Positions 10,045 through 18,582 of a stretch of DNA of 64,000 bases are shown here, one piece after another (the first letter of the stretch is position 1; each line of letters opens with the position of its first letter). The stretch is from contig CANJPQ010000015.1 in NCBI GenBank assembly GCA_947476275.1, positions 1-64,000 of the forward strand, read 5' to 3'. The notes below the pieces were generated by a model. That model was not told the origin of the DNA, searched no databases, and was given only the letters and a program-made list of their open reading frames with translations. The DNA is from Fidelibacterota bacterium. Its GTDB lineage: Bacteria > Pseudomonadota > Alphaproteobacteria > Rhodospirillales > Rhodospirillaceae. The position numbers and the translations under genes are program-made.

Positions 10045-12597
10045 CTAGAACTGGTACTTCGCCCGGATACCGAAATCGCGCTTGTCCGGTGCTTGCACGG
10101 CAAGTCCCTGCAGGAAGCCGACGTTGCCCAGAGGCAGAACCGCATTGGCGGAATTGAGCCTCTGATCGCCGATGGCGGAGCGCGACGTGTAGTCCCAGGT
10201 CTTGTCGTTGAACAGGTTCAGCACATAGAGCTCGACCGTTAGGTCGCTGCGCTCGATGCCGAGCTTGGCATTGACGCGCTTCACCGGAGTGGACTTCACG
10301 ATGTTCGCAGTGCTGTCCCAGGCCGCGCCCGTGTAGGTGAACTCGCCGCGCACGTACCACTCCCAATCGGCCGAGAGCGAATCGCGGTAGGTCGAATTCA
10401 GGTTCGCGGTCATGCGGGGTTGGCGCTGCATTTCGTTGCCTTCCCAGTTGATCGCGCCGAACGAGACGTTATTCGCAATCGCGCCGGCCCCCTGGCCGCC
10501 CGCAAGGTCGCGCAACAGGCCGGCCTCGCCCCACTTGATGAACTTGCTCTTCTGCCAGCCGAGACCGCCGGCCACTTCCCACTTCTCAGTAACCAGTGCC
10601 GCCGCCTCGAATTCCAGACCCCACACATCGACCGAGCCCTGCGTCGTCAGGCCGGCGATCGTGAACGGCGTCGGGTCGGTTGCGCTGGTCGCCGGCAGCA
10701 CCAAGGCCGTTTGCGCCTTGGCATTTCTCCACTTCATGAGGTAGCCGGCGATGTTGTAGCGCAGGCGGCCGTCGAGAAGTGTCTGCTTGGAGCCGATTTC
10801 ATAGCTGTCGAGCTTGTCTGAGCTCAGCACAGGCTCGATGTTGGGAATGACGTTGCGAACCAACTGTTGGCGGAATGCAGTCTGCGAGGTGTAGCCGGTG
10901 TTTTCTACGCCCGGCAAGACGCCGCGCGCCCAGCTGGCATACACGTTCCAGTCCGGCGAGAGCTTGTAAGTCGCGATCGCGCGCGGTGCGTAGTCCTTGA
11001 ACGTGATGATGTTCGGAACCACCACAAATGTCGGTGGGGCGACGCCGCCGGATTGCGAACGGTCCGACTGGTAACGGAGTTCGCCGGTCACGGTAAGCGC
11101 ATCGGTCACGTCGAAATCCACCGATCCGAACACGCCGCGCACACGCGCCCGCTCGTCGGTCGAGCGCGGGTTGCCGGCCAGCGCCAGGCTTGTCAGCACA
11201 CCCGTGCGAAGTGTGCCCGTCGGGGCCGTGCGCGACGTGTATTGCAGGGAGCCGCCGCTGCCGAAGTTGCTGGCGAAGTACGAATTGAAATAGGTGCCGC
11301 CCACCATCCAACGGAGGCGTTGCTTCTGGTCGGAACGAATACGTGCTTCGAGCATCCGCACCCGGGAGAATTGCGGCACGTAGGAGTAGTTTGTCTCGGT
11401 GTTGGAGCGATCGCCGTCGAACAGAAGCGACTGATAGTTCTGTTCATAGCCGTAGTTGAGAACGACCGAGATGCCGCTGTCGAATTCGTATTGAGTCTGG
11501 ATGTTGATCGAGCGGATTTCGCGCTTCAAGCCTAGGCCATCCGGCTTCGGGGCCTTATTCCACGCCGCATCACCCAGGCTGTTGTTGATGAAGGCATCGA
11601 TGAGGCCGTTCGGGTTGCCCAGGCTGGTCAACAGCGGGCTGCGCAGCGACGTGTTCGTGGAAACGATACGCTCCCCAAGTTCGTTGATACCCGGGATCTT
11701 GCCGCAGAAGTAAGGCAGGGTGACGTTGAAGCCGGAGGCGCCGGAGAGATTCGTGCCCTTGTTGATGCGTTGCCCGCCGCAAGTGTCGCCGATCACAGCC
11801 GGCGACAGGTTGATCACGGTGCCCGGGCCGTCGTCGTCATTCTGATAGTTGCCGCGGATGCGGATCGACAGCTTGTCGGTCGGCGTGGCGTTAAGCGTGA
11901 GGCTGACAGCTTTGGTGCCTTCGTTGCCGAGACGTCCGCCGTCCTGCGCGACGTAGTGGCCGCGCTTGCTGCGCATATAGCCGGACAGGCGGGCGGCGAG
12001 CTTATCTTCCACCAGCGGACCCTCGACACTCGCGATGCCGGTGAAGGTGCCGCGGGTCGTGCCGGAGCCCTCGACCGAAGCTTTGAAGTCGTTGCCCGGC
12101 GTCTTGGTGATGAAGTTGATGGCACCAGCGAAGGTATTGCGGCCGAAGTAGGCGTTCTGCGGACCGCGCAGCACTTCAACGCGCTCCACGTCCGCGGTAT
12201 TCACCGCGTTCACGCCACCGAGCACGTAGTTGCCGTCCACGAATACCGCGCCGACCTGGGCGCGCGGCTGCGGGAACACATTCTGCAAGCCGCGGAATGT
12301 CAGGTTCGGCATGAAACGGCCCGTGCCGGCGCCGCCGGTGGTCTGCAGGGTCACGTTCGGCGCCAGCCGGGCGACATCGCGCACGTCGGTGATACCGGCG
12401 CGCTCGATCGCTTGCGCCGAGAACGCCGTGATGGACAGGGGGATCTCCTGCACGCTTTCTGTGCGTTTACGGGCCGTTACCGTTATTTCCTCAAGCGAGA
12501 ACCCGCGCTGAGCCTGTTGAGCGTCCTGCGCGTACGCACTGCCTCCGACGAGCGCCGCGGCTGAAACGCCGGCGAGCAAAAACCCTGCCGTCTTCAT
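10045..12597 (-). CDS. TonB-dependent outer-membrane receptor
   Basis: This 850-aa protein has a signal peptide (MKTAGFLLAGVSAAAL...AYAQD), a TonB-box-like EEITVTARK segment just after it, a plug domain (about 60-165, with RVEVLRGPQNAYFGRNTFAGAIN) and a long beta-barrel ending in aromatic Phe (IRAKYQF). The lack of the extra STN domain suggests no sigma/anti-sigma signalling. GGGGGA precedes the start. It is divergent from an IclR regulator across 141 bp and is first in a probable operon with an SBP and the nitrilase-like gene. The ligand is unknown; the neighbours suggest an organic carbon or nitrogen compound rather than a siderophore. Confidence 0.95.
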   Translation of the reverse strand: MKTAGFLLAGVSAAALVGGSAYAQDAQQAQRGFSLEEITVTARKRTESVQEIPLSITAFSAQAIERAGITDVRDVARLAPNVTLQTTGGAGTGRFMPNLTFRGLQNVFPQPRAQVGAVFVDGNYVLGGVNAVNTADVERVEVLRGPQNAYFGRNTFAGAINFITKTPGNDFKASVEGSGTTRGTFTGIASVEGPLVEDKLAARLSGYMRSKRGHYVAQDGGRLGNEGTKAVSLTLNATPTDKLSIRIRGNYQNDDDGPGTVINLSPAVIGDTCGGQRINKGTNLSGASGFNVTLPYFCGKIPGINELGERIVSTNTSLRSPLLTSLGNPNGLIDAFINNSLGDAAWNKAPKPDGLGLKREIRSINIQTQYEFDSGISVVLNYGYEQNYQSLLFDGDRSNTETNYSYVPQFSRVRMLEARIRSDQKQRLRWMVGGTYFNSYFASNFGSGGSLQYTSRTAPTGTLRTGVLTSLALAGNPRSTDERARVRGVFGSVDFDVTDALTVTGELRYQSDRSQSGGVAPPTFVVVPNIITFKDYAPRAIATYKLSPDWNVYASWARGVLPGVENTGYTSQTAFRQQLVRNVIPNIEPVLSSDKLDSYEIGSKQTLLDGRLRYNIAGYLMKWRNAKAQTALVLPATSATDPTPFTIAGLTTQGSVDVWGLEFEAAALVTEKWEVAGGLGWQKSKFIKWGEAGLLRDLAGGQGAGAIANNVSFGAINWEGNEMQRQPRMTANLNSTYRDSLSADWEWYVRGEFTYTGAAWDSTANIVKSTPVKRVNAKLGIERSDLTVELYVLNLFNDKTWDYTSRSAIGDQRLNSANAVLPLGNVGFLQGLAVQAPDKRDFGIRAKYQF

Positions 12598-12680
12598 GGA
12601 AGTATCCCCCTCATTGATATCAAAGAAAGCCGACTTTACCCGCCCTTAGTAGGTGCGTTAAAACGCCTCACCTTCTTAGC

Positions 12681-12693
12681 ACCGATTATCGGT
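12681..12693. promoter_or_regulatory. 13-bp palindrome, candidate IclR operator
   Basis: ACCGAT-T-ATCGGT is a perfect palindrome with 6-bp arms. It lies in the divergent region between the TonB receptor and the IclR regulator, 45 bp before the regulator start. Position and symmetry fit an autoregulatory operator. Confidence 0.45.
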
Positions 12694-12738
12694 TATGGGC
12701 GTAACAAACGTATATTGGCAGCAAGAGGAAACGCGGCA

Positions 12739-13509
12739 ATGCCCGACCGGCACGTGGCGCAGACCTTCGCGCGTGGGCTTTCGGTGCTGCGCCATCTCAA
12801 CGAACACAACGGTTCGACTGCACGCCATTTAGCCCAACGAGCGGGCCTGAACGAGGTTGTTACCCGGAGGTTGCTCGATACGCTGCTGAGCCAGGGGTTC
12901 GTGCAGAAGAATCCCCAAACCGGCCAGTATTGGCTGCAGCCGCAGATCTCCGCGCTTTCGAGCGGTTTCCGCGAAGATCGCTGGATCACGGAGATCGCGG
13001 AACCGGCGATGAAGCGCCTTGGCCGGCAAGTGGTGTGGCCGGCATCTCTCGTTACCCCCAGCGGCCTGACGCTCACGGTGCGCACCAACACCGACGAATA
13101 CAGCCCACTCACCATCCGAAAGACGCCGATCGGCACTTTTTATCCGCTGGTGAACAGCGCGTCCGGTCCGACCTATCTGGCCTTTTGCGACCCCGAGGAG
13201 CGCGCAACCCTGGTCGATCTTCTGTGGAGCATCGAACGCCCAAGCTTGAAGTCGCGCTATCAGACCAAGGCGGCTCTTTCCGCGCATCTCGCCACGGTGC
13301 GTCGGCAGGGCTATTGCTTCTTCGATGGGCCCGAGCGCCTTAGCGCCATCGCCGTGCCGGTCTCCCGGGATGGCCGCGCGGTCGCCGCCCTGTCGCTTCG
13401 CTACTTCACCGCGGCAATGTCCCATCGCGAAGCAGCGCTGCGTTACCTCGATCCGCTGACGGCGTGTGCAGCTCACATCGAGGATGGTTTGAACCGGGCG
13501 GCGGCGTGA
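12739..13509 (+). CDS. IclR-family transcriptional regulator
   Basis: This 256-aa protein has an N-terminal winged helix-turn-helix (about 8-65: FARGLSVLRHLNEHNG, HLAQRAGLNEVVTRRLLDTL) and a C-terminal IclR effector domain (about 80-250: SASGPTYLAF, ERLSAIAVPVSRDG). The ATG at 12739 (MPDRHV) is chosen because AGAGGA lies 9 bases upstream. It is divergent from the TonB receptor operon, so it probably controls that operon and itself in response to a small aromatic or carboxylic effector. A second IclR regulator is at 56616-57389. Confidence 0.92.
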   Translation: MPDRHVAQTFARGLSVLRHLNEHNGSTARHLAQRAGLNEVVTRRLLDTLLSQGFVQKNPQTGQYWLQPQISALSSGFREDRWITEIAEPAMKRLGRQVVWPASLVTPSGLTLTVRTNTDEYSPLTIRKTPIGTFYPLVNSASGPTYLAFCDPEERATLVDLLWSIERPSLKSRYQTKAALSAHLATVRRQGYCFFDGPERLSAIAVPVSRDGRAVAALSLRYFTAAMSHREAALRYLDPLTACAAHIEDGLNRAAA

Positions 13510-13516
13510 GATCGCG

Positions 13517-13538
13517 GCGGCAGCCGTCAGTCTGCCGC
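13517..13538. terminator. Weak hairpin between convergent IclR and PQQ-dehydrogenase genes
   Basis: A 7-bp stem (13517-13523 with 13532-13538) and an 8-nt loop lie in the 48-bp gap between converging genes. There is no T-run. Confidence 0.35.
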
Positions 13539-13557
13539 TGCTCAACCGGTACCACTT

Positions 13558-15618
13558 CTACTCCGAGCCGTAATCCTCATAGGCGCGCAGCGTCACATAC
13601 TGCTGCAGGATCGAAACATCCTCCGGAGCGAGCGTGTCACCGAAGTTGGGCATGCCTTGCCCCTGGCGCGTGCCTTTGGCGACGATGTCGCGGAAGGTCT
13701 TGCGTGTGTCGTCGTCCATATAGCGCAGGTCCTTGATGCCACCGCGAACCTGGGAGCCGTGACAGGATTGGCAGAAAGTCTCGTAGAGTTCCTTGCCCTT
13801 CTTGAGATCGACATCGTTCATGCCCACGCGCGGCGGCGGCTTGCGCGGCGGCTCCGCCGGCAGCGGCGGCAACATGCCGCGCGCACCGAGCGCGAACACG
13901 AGCAAGCGCCCCTTCGCCATCATCGGCTGGCGGCCCGACGCCATCTCCAAGTGTGCGAGCCCACCGCCGTAGCCGGCGTTCAGCGCAACGTACTGCGTGC
14001 CGCCAACGGTGTAGGTGATGGGTGCGGCCATCGGCATGTTATCGACCTTCATCTCCCATAGCTTCTCGCCGGTATCGGCGCGGTAGGCGGCGAAGGTCTG
14101 TTCGGATGTGCCCTGGAAGACGATGTTGCCCGCCGTCGCCAATGTGCCGGCCGACGCGTTGGGCGCGCGCTGGACGCGCCAGCGCTCCGTCTGCTGAACC
14201 GGGTCCCACGCCGACAGCCAGGCCTTCGCCATGTTCGCCGCTTCGGACTGGATCTTGATGTCGCCGCCCATCTGCGCGCCAGGGTTGGAGACGTTCTTCT
14301 GCGGCGTGAACTCCTTGCGCTCCGCCAACACGCCGCCGTTCTCCGTCACGGACAAGTAGACCAAACCGGTGAGGGGGCTGAACGCCATCGGATGCCAGTT
14401 GTGCGCACCGATGAACGCCGGCGAGATGATCGTCGGCCTCTCGCCGTAGTTCGCCAGCGGCGTGAAGTTCGGCCGGCCGGTCTTCGGATCGAGTCCGGAA
14501 GACCAATTCAGCTTCACCAGCGCTTGCCCGGAGATGAACTCGCCGGTCACGCGGTCGAGCACATAGAAATAGCCGTTCTTCGGCGCCTGCATGATGACCT
14601 TGCGCAGGCGGCCGTTGATGGTGAGGTCCGCCAGTACCATCGGCTGCACAGCGGTATAGTCGAACTGCTCGCCGGGCGTTTCCTGGAAGTGCCACACGTA
14701 TTCGCCGGTATCGGCGTTCAGCGCGACAATGGACGCGAGAAACAGATTGTCGCCGCCGCCCGGACTGCGGAATTTCTGCACCCAGGGCGAGCCGTTACCC
14801 ACGCCGATGTAGATGAGCTTCAACTCGGGATCGTAGGTGATTCCATCCCAAACTGTCCCGCCGCCGCCGAGCTTCCACCACTCGCCGTTCCAGGTCTTCG
14901 CGGCCATTTCCATGGCTTTGTTCTCGAAGCCCTTCTTCGGATCGCCGGGCACCGTATAGAAACGCCACAGCTTGTTGCCGGTCTCGACGTCATAGGCGGT
15001 GACGTAGCCTCGCGCGCCCAGGTCCGCGCCCGCATTGCCGATCAATATCCGGCCGTCGAATACGCGCGGCGCACCCGTGATGGTGTAGGGCCAATCCGGC
15101 TCGCCTGCGAAGGTGTTCGCGGTCCACATCTGCTTGCCGGTCTTCGCGTTGAGCGCGATCAGACGCCCATCGAGCGTCGCGATGATGATCTTGCCCTTCC
15201 AATAGGCCAGTCCGCGCGTCACCACATCGCAGCAGGTTATGCGCGTGAATTCGCGATCGGTCTGCGGGTCGAAGCTCCAGAGCTGCTTGCCGGTCTTGGC
15301 GTCATAGGCGGTCGTCGTGTTGAACGGCGTGGTGTTGTACATCACGCCGTCGACCACGAGCGGCGTGGACTCCAACCCGCGGCTGGTGCCGAGGTCCTTG
15401 AACCAGGCGAGGCCTAGGGTCTTGACGTTGTCGGCGTTGATCTTCTTGAGCGGGCTAAAGAACTGTTCGGTGTAAGTGCGGCCGATGGTCGTCCAATCGC
15501 CGTCGCCTTTACGCGCCCTGTCGGCAGCGGACGCGGGCGCAAGGGCGAGCAAGGCCGCGGCGAAGAAAGCCGTCATCGCACTGCAGCGCGAACGCCCAAT
15601 ATTCGAAGTCGACCTCAA
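13558..15618 (-). CDS. PQQ-dependent quinohaemoprotein dehydrogenase
   Basis: This protein is 686 aa from a TTG at 15618 (AGGGGG 7 bases upstream). An ATG at 15576, which lacks a ribosome binding site, would give 672 aa; either start is followed by a signal peptide (TAFFAAALLALAPASA). The PQQ beta-propeller occupies about residues 40-560, with the vicinal disulfide Cys129-Cys130 (ITCCDVVTRG) that sits over PQQ and repeated tryptophan-docking motifs such as DAKTGKQLW. A C-terminal cytochrome c domain (about 600-685) has CQSCH (616-620). It oxidises an alcohol or aldehyde in the periplasm and passes electrons to a cytochrome. It is divergent from the exported flavoprotein gene. Confidence 0.93.
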   Translation of the reverse strand: MRSTSNIGRSRCSAMTAFFAAALLALAPASAADRARKGDGDWTTIGRTYTEQFFSPLKKINADNVKTLGLAWFKDLGTSRGLESTPLVVDGVMYNTTPFNTTTAYDAKTGKQLWSFDPQTDREFTRITCCDVVTRGLAYWKGKIIIATLDGRLIALNAKTGKQMWTANTFAGEPDWPYTITGAPRVFDGRILIGNAGADLGARGYVTAYDVETGNKLWRFYTVPGDPKKGFENKAMEMAAKTWNGEWWKLGGGGTVWDGITYDPELKLIYIGVGNGSPWVQKFRSPGGGDNLFLASIVALNADTGEYVWHFQETPGEQFDYTAVQPMVLADLTINGRLRKVIMQAPKNGYFYVLDRVTGEFISGQALVKLNWSSGLDPKTGRPNFTPLANYGERPTIISPAFIGAHNWHPMAFSPLTGLVYLSVTENGGVLAERKEFTPQKNVSNPGAQMGGDIKIQSEAANMAKAWLSAWDPVQQTERWRVQRAPNASAGTLATAGNIVFQGTSEQTFAAYRADTGEKLWEMKVDNMPMAAPITYTVGGTQYVALNAGYGGGLAHLEMASGRQPMMAKGRLLVFALGARGMLPPLPAEPPRKPPPRVGMNDVDLKKGKELYETFCQSCHGSQVRGGIKDLRYMDDDTRKTFRDIVAKGTRQGQGMPNFGDTLAPEDVSILQQYVTLRAYEDYGSE

Positions 15619-15749
15619 GCTAACCCCCTGTTTGCGCACCGGCGCGCGATGGCTCGAAATGTGAACCAGCGGAAAATCGATCTGGTCGCGGTTCGGAGCG
15701 ACACCTACCATATCCGCAGACAAATCCGAACATGGCGATGATCTATTTT

Positions 15750-15766
15750 GGTCCGAAATATGGACC
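15750..15766. promoter_or_regulatory. Inverted repeat upstream of exported flavoprotein
   Basis: GGTCC-N7-GGACC lies 26 bp before the flavoprotein ATG, within the divergent promoter region shared with the PQQ dehydrogenase. The arms are short (5 bp), so it is only a candidate operator. Confidence 0.3.
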
Positions 15767-15791
15767 TAACACCGATTGGGAGGGGCACACC

Positions 15792-17342
15792 ATGAGCACG
15801 AAGAAGACATCTTCGCAGACGAGCGGCTTAACCAAACGCGCGCTGCTTGGCCGGGTCGGCGGTGCGGCAGCCGCTGTCGCCATAGCCCGCGCGCCGGCGC
15901 AAGCCGCTGCGACCCAGAAACCCTATGACGTGATTATCGTCGGCGCGGGCAATGCCGGCATGCCGGCGGCGATCTTCGCCAGCCAGCGCGGCGGACGTGT
16001 TCTGTTGATTGAAGCGGCGGCCGTCATGGGCGGCACTCTGCATTTGTCGTCGGGCCAGATGTCTGCGGCCGGTACGAAGCTGCAGAAAGCGAAAGGCATC
16101 GAGGATACGGCGAAGAAGCACTACGACGACATCATGCGCATCTCCAAGAACACCGCGAACCCGGAGATCGTCAAGCTTGCCACCGACGGCAACGGCGCCA
16201 CCTTCGATTGGCTTACGGACAACGGCCTCACCGTGGGGGCCAACCATCCCGAACTCGGCACAACGCACGAGCCATACAGCGAGAAGCGTTACGCCTGGGG
16301 CCCGCAGGGCGGGCGCTCGATCCTCGAGATCCTCAATCGCCTGATCAAGCCGGAGATCGACAGCGGTCGTGTCACGTTGCTCACCAACACCAAAGCCAAG
16401 AAGCTGCTCACCGACAGCAAGGGCGCGGTGACCGGCGTGGTCGCGGAAGGCGAGGACGGCAAACAGGTCAGCTATACGGGCCGCAACGTCCTGCTCACGG
16501 CCGGCGGCTTTGCGTCCAACAAAGAGATGTTCGAGAAGATCGACCGCCTCAGGAATTACAACAACTCGTCCTATCCCTACAGCCAGGGCGAAGGCATCAC
16601 TTTGGGCGTCTCTGTCGGCGGCTACACCCGCGGCGGCGAACTCCACGCCCCGCTGTTCGGCGGCATCATGGAAGACGACGACTATCCGAGCCCGATGATG
16701 GTCGGCTTCCGGCCGTTTCCGCCAAACCGGCCGCCGTTCGAGATTTTCGTTAATCACGAGGGCAATCGTTTCCTGCAGGAAGACGTCCCCAGTCACGACG
16801 TCTATGAGGAAGCCCTGTTGAAGCAGAAGGACACCTGCTGCTGGGTCGTGTTCGATGACGCGATCTTCAACGCGGTGCCACAGCCGATCCTGCCCGAGCG
16901 CCGCTGGCCGAAAGACAAGTACCTGGCGCTGTTCAATACGCACAAGTTCTTCCACAGGGCCGGCACCCTTGAGGATTTGGGCAAGCTGGCCGGCATCAAC
17001 GGCAAGCAACTCACCGCGACAGTGGCCACGTACAACGAGGGCCAGAAGACCGGGAACGACAAACTCGGTCGCAAACACATGCCGATGCCGATCGCCAAGG
17101 GCCCGTACTACGCGATCAAGCTGCACAGCTGGAAGTTCATGGGCTTCGGCGGCCTCGCCGTCGATGGCGATCTGCGCGTCATCAAGCAAGACGGCAAGCC
17201 GATCCCGAACCTCTATGCAGCGGGCGAGATCATCGGCTCGGCCGCCACCATGGGCCGCTCGCACTGCGGCGGCATGTGCGTGACGCCGGCGCTCACCTTC
17301 GGTCGCCTGCTCGGCTCGAAGATGTTGAAGTTCAATGTCTGA
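15792..17342 (+). CDS. Exported FAD-dependent oxidoreductase (fumarate reductase/ketosteroid dehydrogenase-type flavoprotein)
   Basis: This 516-aa protein starts at the ATG at 15792, set by GGGAGGGG. Its N-terminus (TKRALLGRVGGAAAAVAIA) is a signal peptide, possibly a variant Tat signal with Lys-Arg, as expected for an exported flavoprotein. The FAD Rossmann motif is VIIVGAGNAGMPAA, followed by an acidic strand (LLIEAA), and the C-terminus has the FAD-binding signature GLAVDGDLRV...NLYAAGEIIGS. It belongs to the FAD_binding_2 superfamily, whose members oxidise or reduce C-C bonds next to a carbonyl. A close paralog without signal peptide lies at 55107-56525. The substrate is unknown; it probably acts on the same compound as the adjacent PQQ enzyme and GHHTG protein. 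Confidence 0.9.
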   Translation: MSTKKTSSQTSGLTKRALLGRVGGAAAAVAIARAPAQAAATQKPYDVIIVGAGNAGMPAAIFASQRGGRVLLIEAAAVMGGTLHLSSGQMSAAGTKLQKAKGIEDTAKKHYDDIMRISKNTANPEIVKLATDGNGATFDWLTDNGLTVGANHPELGTTHEPYSEKRYAWGPQGGRSILEILNRLIKPEIDSGRVTLLTNTKAKKLLTDSKGAVTGVVAEGEDGKQVSYTGRNVLLTAGGFASNKEMFEKIDRLRNYNNSSYPYSQGEGITLGVSVGGYTRGGELHAPLFGGIMEDDDYPSPMMVGFRPFPPNRPPFEIFVNHEGNRFLQEDVPSHDVYEEALLKQKDTCCWVVFDDAIFNAVPQPILPERRWPKDKYLALFNTHKFFHRAGTLEDLGKLAGINGKQLTATVATYNEGQKTGNDKLGRKHMPMPIAKGPYYAIKLHSWKFMGFGGLAVDGDLRVIKQDGKPIPNLYAAGEIIGSAATMGRSHCGGMCVTPALTFGRLLGSKMLKFNV

Positions 17343-17370
17343 TCGCGCGGGCCAATCGCGCGAGCATAAG

Positions 17371-17402
17371 AAAAGGCGCGGCAGTGATCTGCCGCGCCTT
17401 TT
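17371..17402. terminator. Strong bidirectional terminator
   Basis: A perfect 14-bp stem (17371-17384 with 17389-17402) starts with AAAA and ends with TTTT, with a TGAT loop. It serves both the flavoprotein gene (ends 17342) and the convergent hydrolase-fold gene (ends 17423). Confidence 0.92.
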
Positions 17403-17422
17403 GATTGCGTTTGAAGACCGAC

Positions 17423-18319
17423 TTAGGCCTTCATGAACTTGACGACGTGGTCGACCCACTCTTGCGGCTGCTGGTCGACAATGTCCACGCCGCCGCCCTT
17501 CATCTCGACGTAGGTCATATCCGGGCGCAGCTCTTTGATGCGTCGGGTGATTGCGATCACCATGTCGCCGTCGTTTCCCATCACCATGGTGCGGGCCTTC
17601 ATCTTCTGCAGGCCTTCGGTCGAGTTGTACTGATAGGCCACATAGTGACCGTGCCAGGACTCGCCGGTGCCGATGAAGCGTTCGACGACGTAGCGGGTGA
17701 TGAGCTTCGGATCGGCGCCGGGGCCGTAGAGATTCCAGCGGCCCTTGAAGCCATCGGTCAGGTGGCTGCCGTCGGTCTTGTAAACGAAGTTCTTCTCGCC
17801 GTTCAGCACCTTGTCGAGACGCGCCTTGCGCTCGTCCTCGGTGACGAGCAGGGCTGCGTGAATCGAGAGGCTCTTCACGCGCGTCGGGAACTGGTTCGCC
17901 GCGGCGATGGCAACGGCGGCGCCGGTGTGATGGCCGCCGAAGTGCGCCTGCTTCAGGCCCAGGTGATCCATTACCGCCGGCACGATCTTCGCCCAATCGT
18001 TCGCGGTGGGTTGGAACGACGTCGGGTCGGACAGGCCGAAGCCCGGCATGTCGATGCCGATGGCGCGCACGCCCTTAGCGGCGAACAGTGGATACACGGT
18101 CTCGAACTGCTGCGAACTCATCGGCGCCTGATGGAGCAGGATCAGCGGCTCCCCTTTGCCGGTGTCGCGATAGTGGATCAGGCCGAACGGTCCGTTGGCA
18201 TAACCGCGTGCGGCGGGGGCCTTTGACGTTTCGGCCTTCGCGGTTTCGGCCTGGGTTGACGCACCGAACGCGCCGGCAAGCAGCGGCATCCAGGCAAGGG
18301 CGCGACGCGTGACAGCCAT
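17423..18319 (-). CDS. Exported alpha/beta-hydrolase-fold protein with GHHTG elbow (second copy)
   Basis: This 298-aa protein has a signal peptide (TRRALAWMPLLAGAFGASTQA) and GGAG before the ATG. The alpha/beta-hydrolase core is clear: LHQAPMSSQQFE, IDMPGFGLSD, and the elbow region. As in the gene at 4380-5315, the elbow is G129-H-H-T-G133, with His131 where Ser is expected. The acid position is kept (GNDGDMV), but the terminal catalytic His region reads KGGGVDIVDQQP with no His. Both copies therefore share the same loss of the Ser and His of the triad, which points to a distinct family rather than random decay. It converges on the exported flavoprotein gene. Confidence 0.86.
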   Translation of the reverse strand: MAVTRRALAWMPLLAGAFGASTQAETAKAETSKAPAARGYANGPFGLIHYRDTGKGEPLILLHQAPMSSQQFETVYPLFAAKGVRAIGIDMPGFGLSDPTSFQPTANDWAKIVPAVMDHLGLKQAHFGGHHTGAAVAIAAANQFPTRVKSLSIHAALLVTEDERKARLDKVLNGEKNFVYKTDGSHLTDGFKGRWNLYGPGADPKLITRYVVERFIGTGESWHGHYVAYQYNSTEGLQKMKARTMVMGNDGDMVIAITRRIKELRPDMTYVEMKGGGVDIVDQQPQEWVDHVVKFMKA

Positions 18320-18582
18320 GGGTGGCTCCAGTGTTTGGTCCAGAGGATTGGAGAGGCGCAGTCTATCCCACGCACCGGCGCTAAACCCCTGCTAAAAGAC
18401 CGGATTCTGAGATCATTCGGGGCAGCAATCGCGTGCGCAGAGCACAGGCTGCTCAGAACGCAGCCCTGGAGAGATATTGTTTCCTCCGGCCAAACCAACG
18501 GCAAGTCCCCTGGCAATGCCCCTGCGACGAAGGCTGTGGCTGGGGTAAAGTCGCTGCCCGCCCAGCGCTGCAGGAGTGTCTC

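Noticed and set aside
15828-17996. 722-codon minus-strand frame opposite the exported flavoprotein
   Set aside because: It crosses a strong bidirectional terminator at 17371-17402 and has shadow-like composition.
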